Assembly: GCA_044343155.1 (NCBI GenBank)
Contig: JAVZSS010000005.1
Location: 1 to 30,395, forward strand
Source: SpSt-28 sp044343155
Lineage (GTDB): Archaea; Aenigmatarchaeota; Aenigmatarchaeia; CG10238-14; SpSt-28
Reading direction: 5' to 3'
Length of the DNA: 30,395 nucleotides
Shown: positions 30,237 through 30,395 of the stretch, piece by piece
Layout of the letters: every line of letters starts with the position of its first letter
Numbering within the stretch: the stretch's first letter is position 1
Translations under genes and position numbers: made by a program
Notes under the pieces: generated by a model
The model's input: only the letters and a program-made list of their open reading frames with translations
What the model was told of the DNA's origin: nothing
Database searches by the model: none

Positions 30237-30395
30237 ATGAAATTTGATAAAAATAGTCCAATAATTTTTGCTTTTATAATAACTTTATTTCTATTTTTTG
30301 TGGCCAATTTCCCTTCCTATACAGGAAAATTCTTTTATGAAGAATATAGAGTGGAAAAAGTTATAGATGGTGACACTATAGAAATATCTAATGGT
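30237..30395 (+). CDS. Staphylococcal-nuclease-like exported protein, cut off by window edge
   Basis: The first 53 residues are visible. One hydrophobic helix (about 8-23, IIFAFIITLFLFFVAN) acts as signal or anchor. YRVEKVIDGDTIEI (37-50) is the start of the SNase/thermonuclease fold, whose first calcium-ligand aspartate lies in VIDGD. The catalytic arginines and glutamate would lie past the edge. It is probably an extracellular nuclease for scavenging or defence. It follows the zinc protein by 5 bases. Confidence 0.75.
   Translation, partial: MKFDKNSPIIFAFIITLFLFFVANFPSYTGKFFYEEYRVEKVIDGDTIEISNG

Noticed and set aside
1..30395. Mobile elements, CRISPR arrays, phage genes or toxin-antitoxin pairs
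   Set aside because: No transposase or integrase motif, no regularly spaced repeats and no terminal inverted repeats were seen. The 23660-24299 pair was considered as toxin-antitoxin but has no RNase or kinase motif and no DNA-binding domain.

Overview
The window is about 30 kb of very AT-rich, gene-dense archaeal DNA. The information-processing genes are of archaeal type: ribosomal proteins eS4, eS6, eS8, eS27 and eL42, aIF2-beta, an RPA-like protein, GINS, a primase, deoxyhypusine synthase and RNase P RNA. Many start codons lie 20-30 bp from a TATA element with no leader. The primase is a small subunit joined to the PriL-type iron-sulphur domain, the genome looks compact, and an AMP-to-RuBisCO salvage route is present. 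Together these suggest a DPANN-type archaeon. The phylum is an inference; no 16S rRNA is present. The tRNA stems are GC-rich against this AT-rich background.

Layout. 1-2304: a redox block with thioredoxin reductase (cut by the left edge), thioredoxin, a divergent winged-helix regulator carrying a CxxC pair, and a membrane-anchored DsbA/GILT-like protein. 2355-2611: RNase P RNA. 2608-6775 (minus strand): a pilin-like small protein, DUF424, aIF2-beta, an RPA-like protein, a TM-helix protein, an MFS transporter and eS8. 6826-8080: deoxyhypusine synthase, a 52-residue unknown and tRNA-Gly. 8100-12179 (minus): ribose-1,5-bisphosphate isomerase, type III RuBisCO, a ten-cysteine membrane-anchored protein and AMP phosphorylase, in that transcription order. 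12213-13138: an isoaspartyl methyltransferase running into a minus-strand tRNA cluster, Val(CAC), Trp(CCA, with intron) and Pro(UGG). 13174-16065: a dUTPase/dCTP deaminase-family gene facing the block primase, GINS, eL42, eS27. 16143-16889: a MinD-like ATPase. 16894-21672 (minus): trpS, a GT2 glycosyltransferase, pheS and pheT. 21723-22842: eS6, a zinc-ribbon protein and an HExxH protein. 22778-26022: endonuclease IV, two unknown small proteins, a DEDD exonuclease and a divergent enolase. 26039-29489 (minus): uS17, uL14, uL24, eS4, uL5, a 59-residue unknown, uS14 and a prepilin peptidase. 29550-30395: a Holliday-resolvase-like membrane nuclease, a zinc-knuckle protein and the start of a staphylococcal-nuclease-like protein.

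How the genes fit together. AMP phosphorylase, ribose-1,5-bisphosphate isomerase and RuBisCO make the full route from AMP to 3-phosphoglycerate in one apparent operon; a divergent enolase lies elsewhere in the window. Thioredoxin, its reductase and the CxxC regulator share one short promoter with a palindrome. The prepilin peptidase could process the pilin-like protein, although the two genes are 23 kb apart. Several divergent gene pairs appear to share one central TATA element.

No gene-free stretch exceeds about 120 bases once the small genes and RNAs listed here are counted. I saw no insertion sequence, CRISPR array or phage gene.
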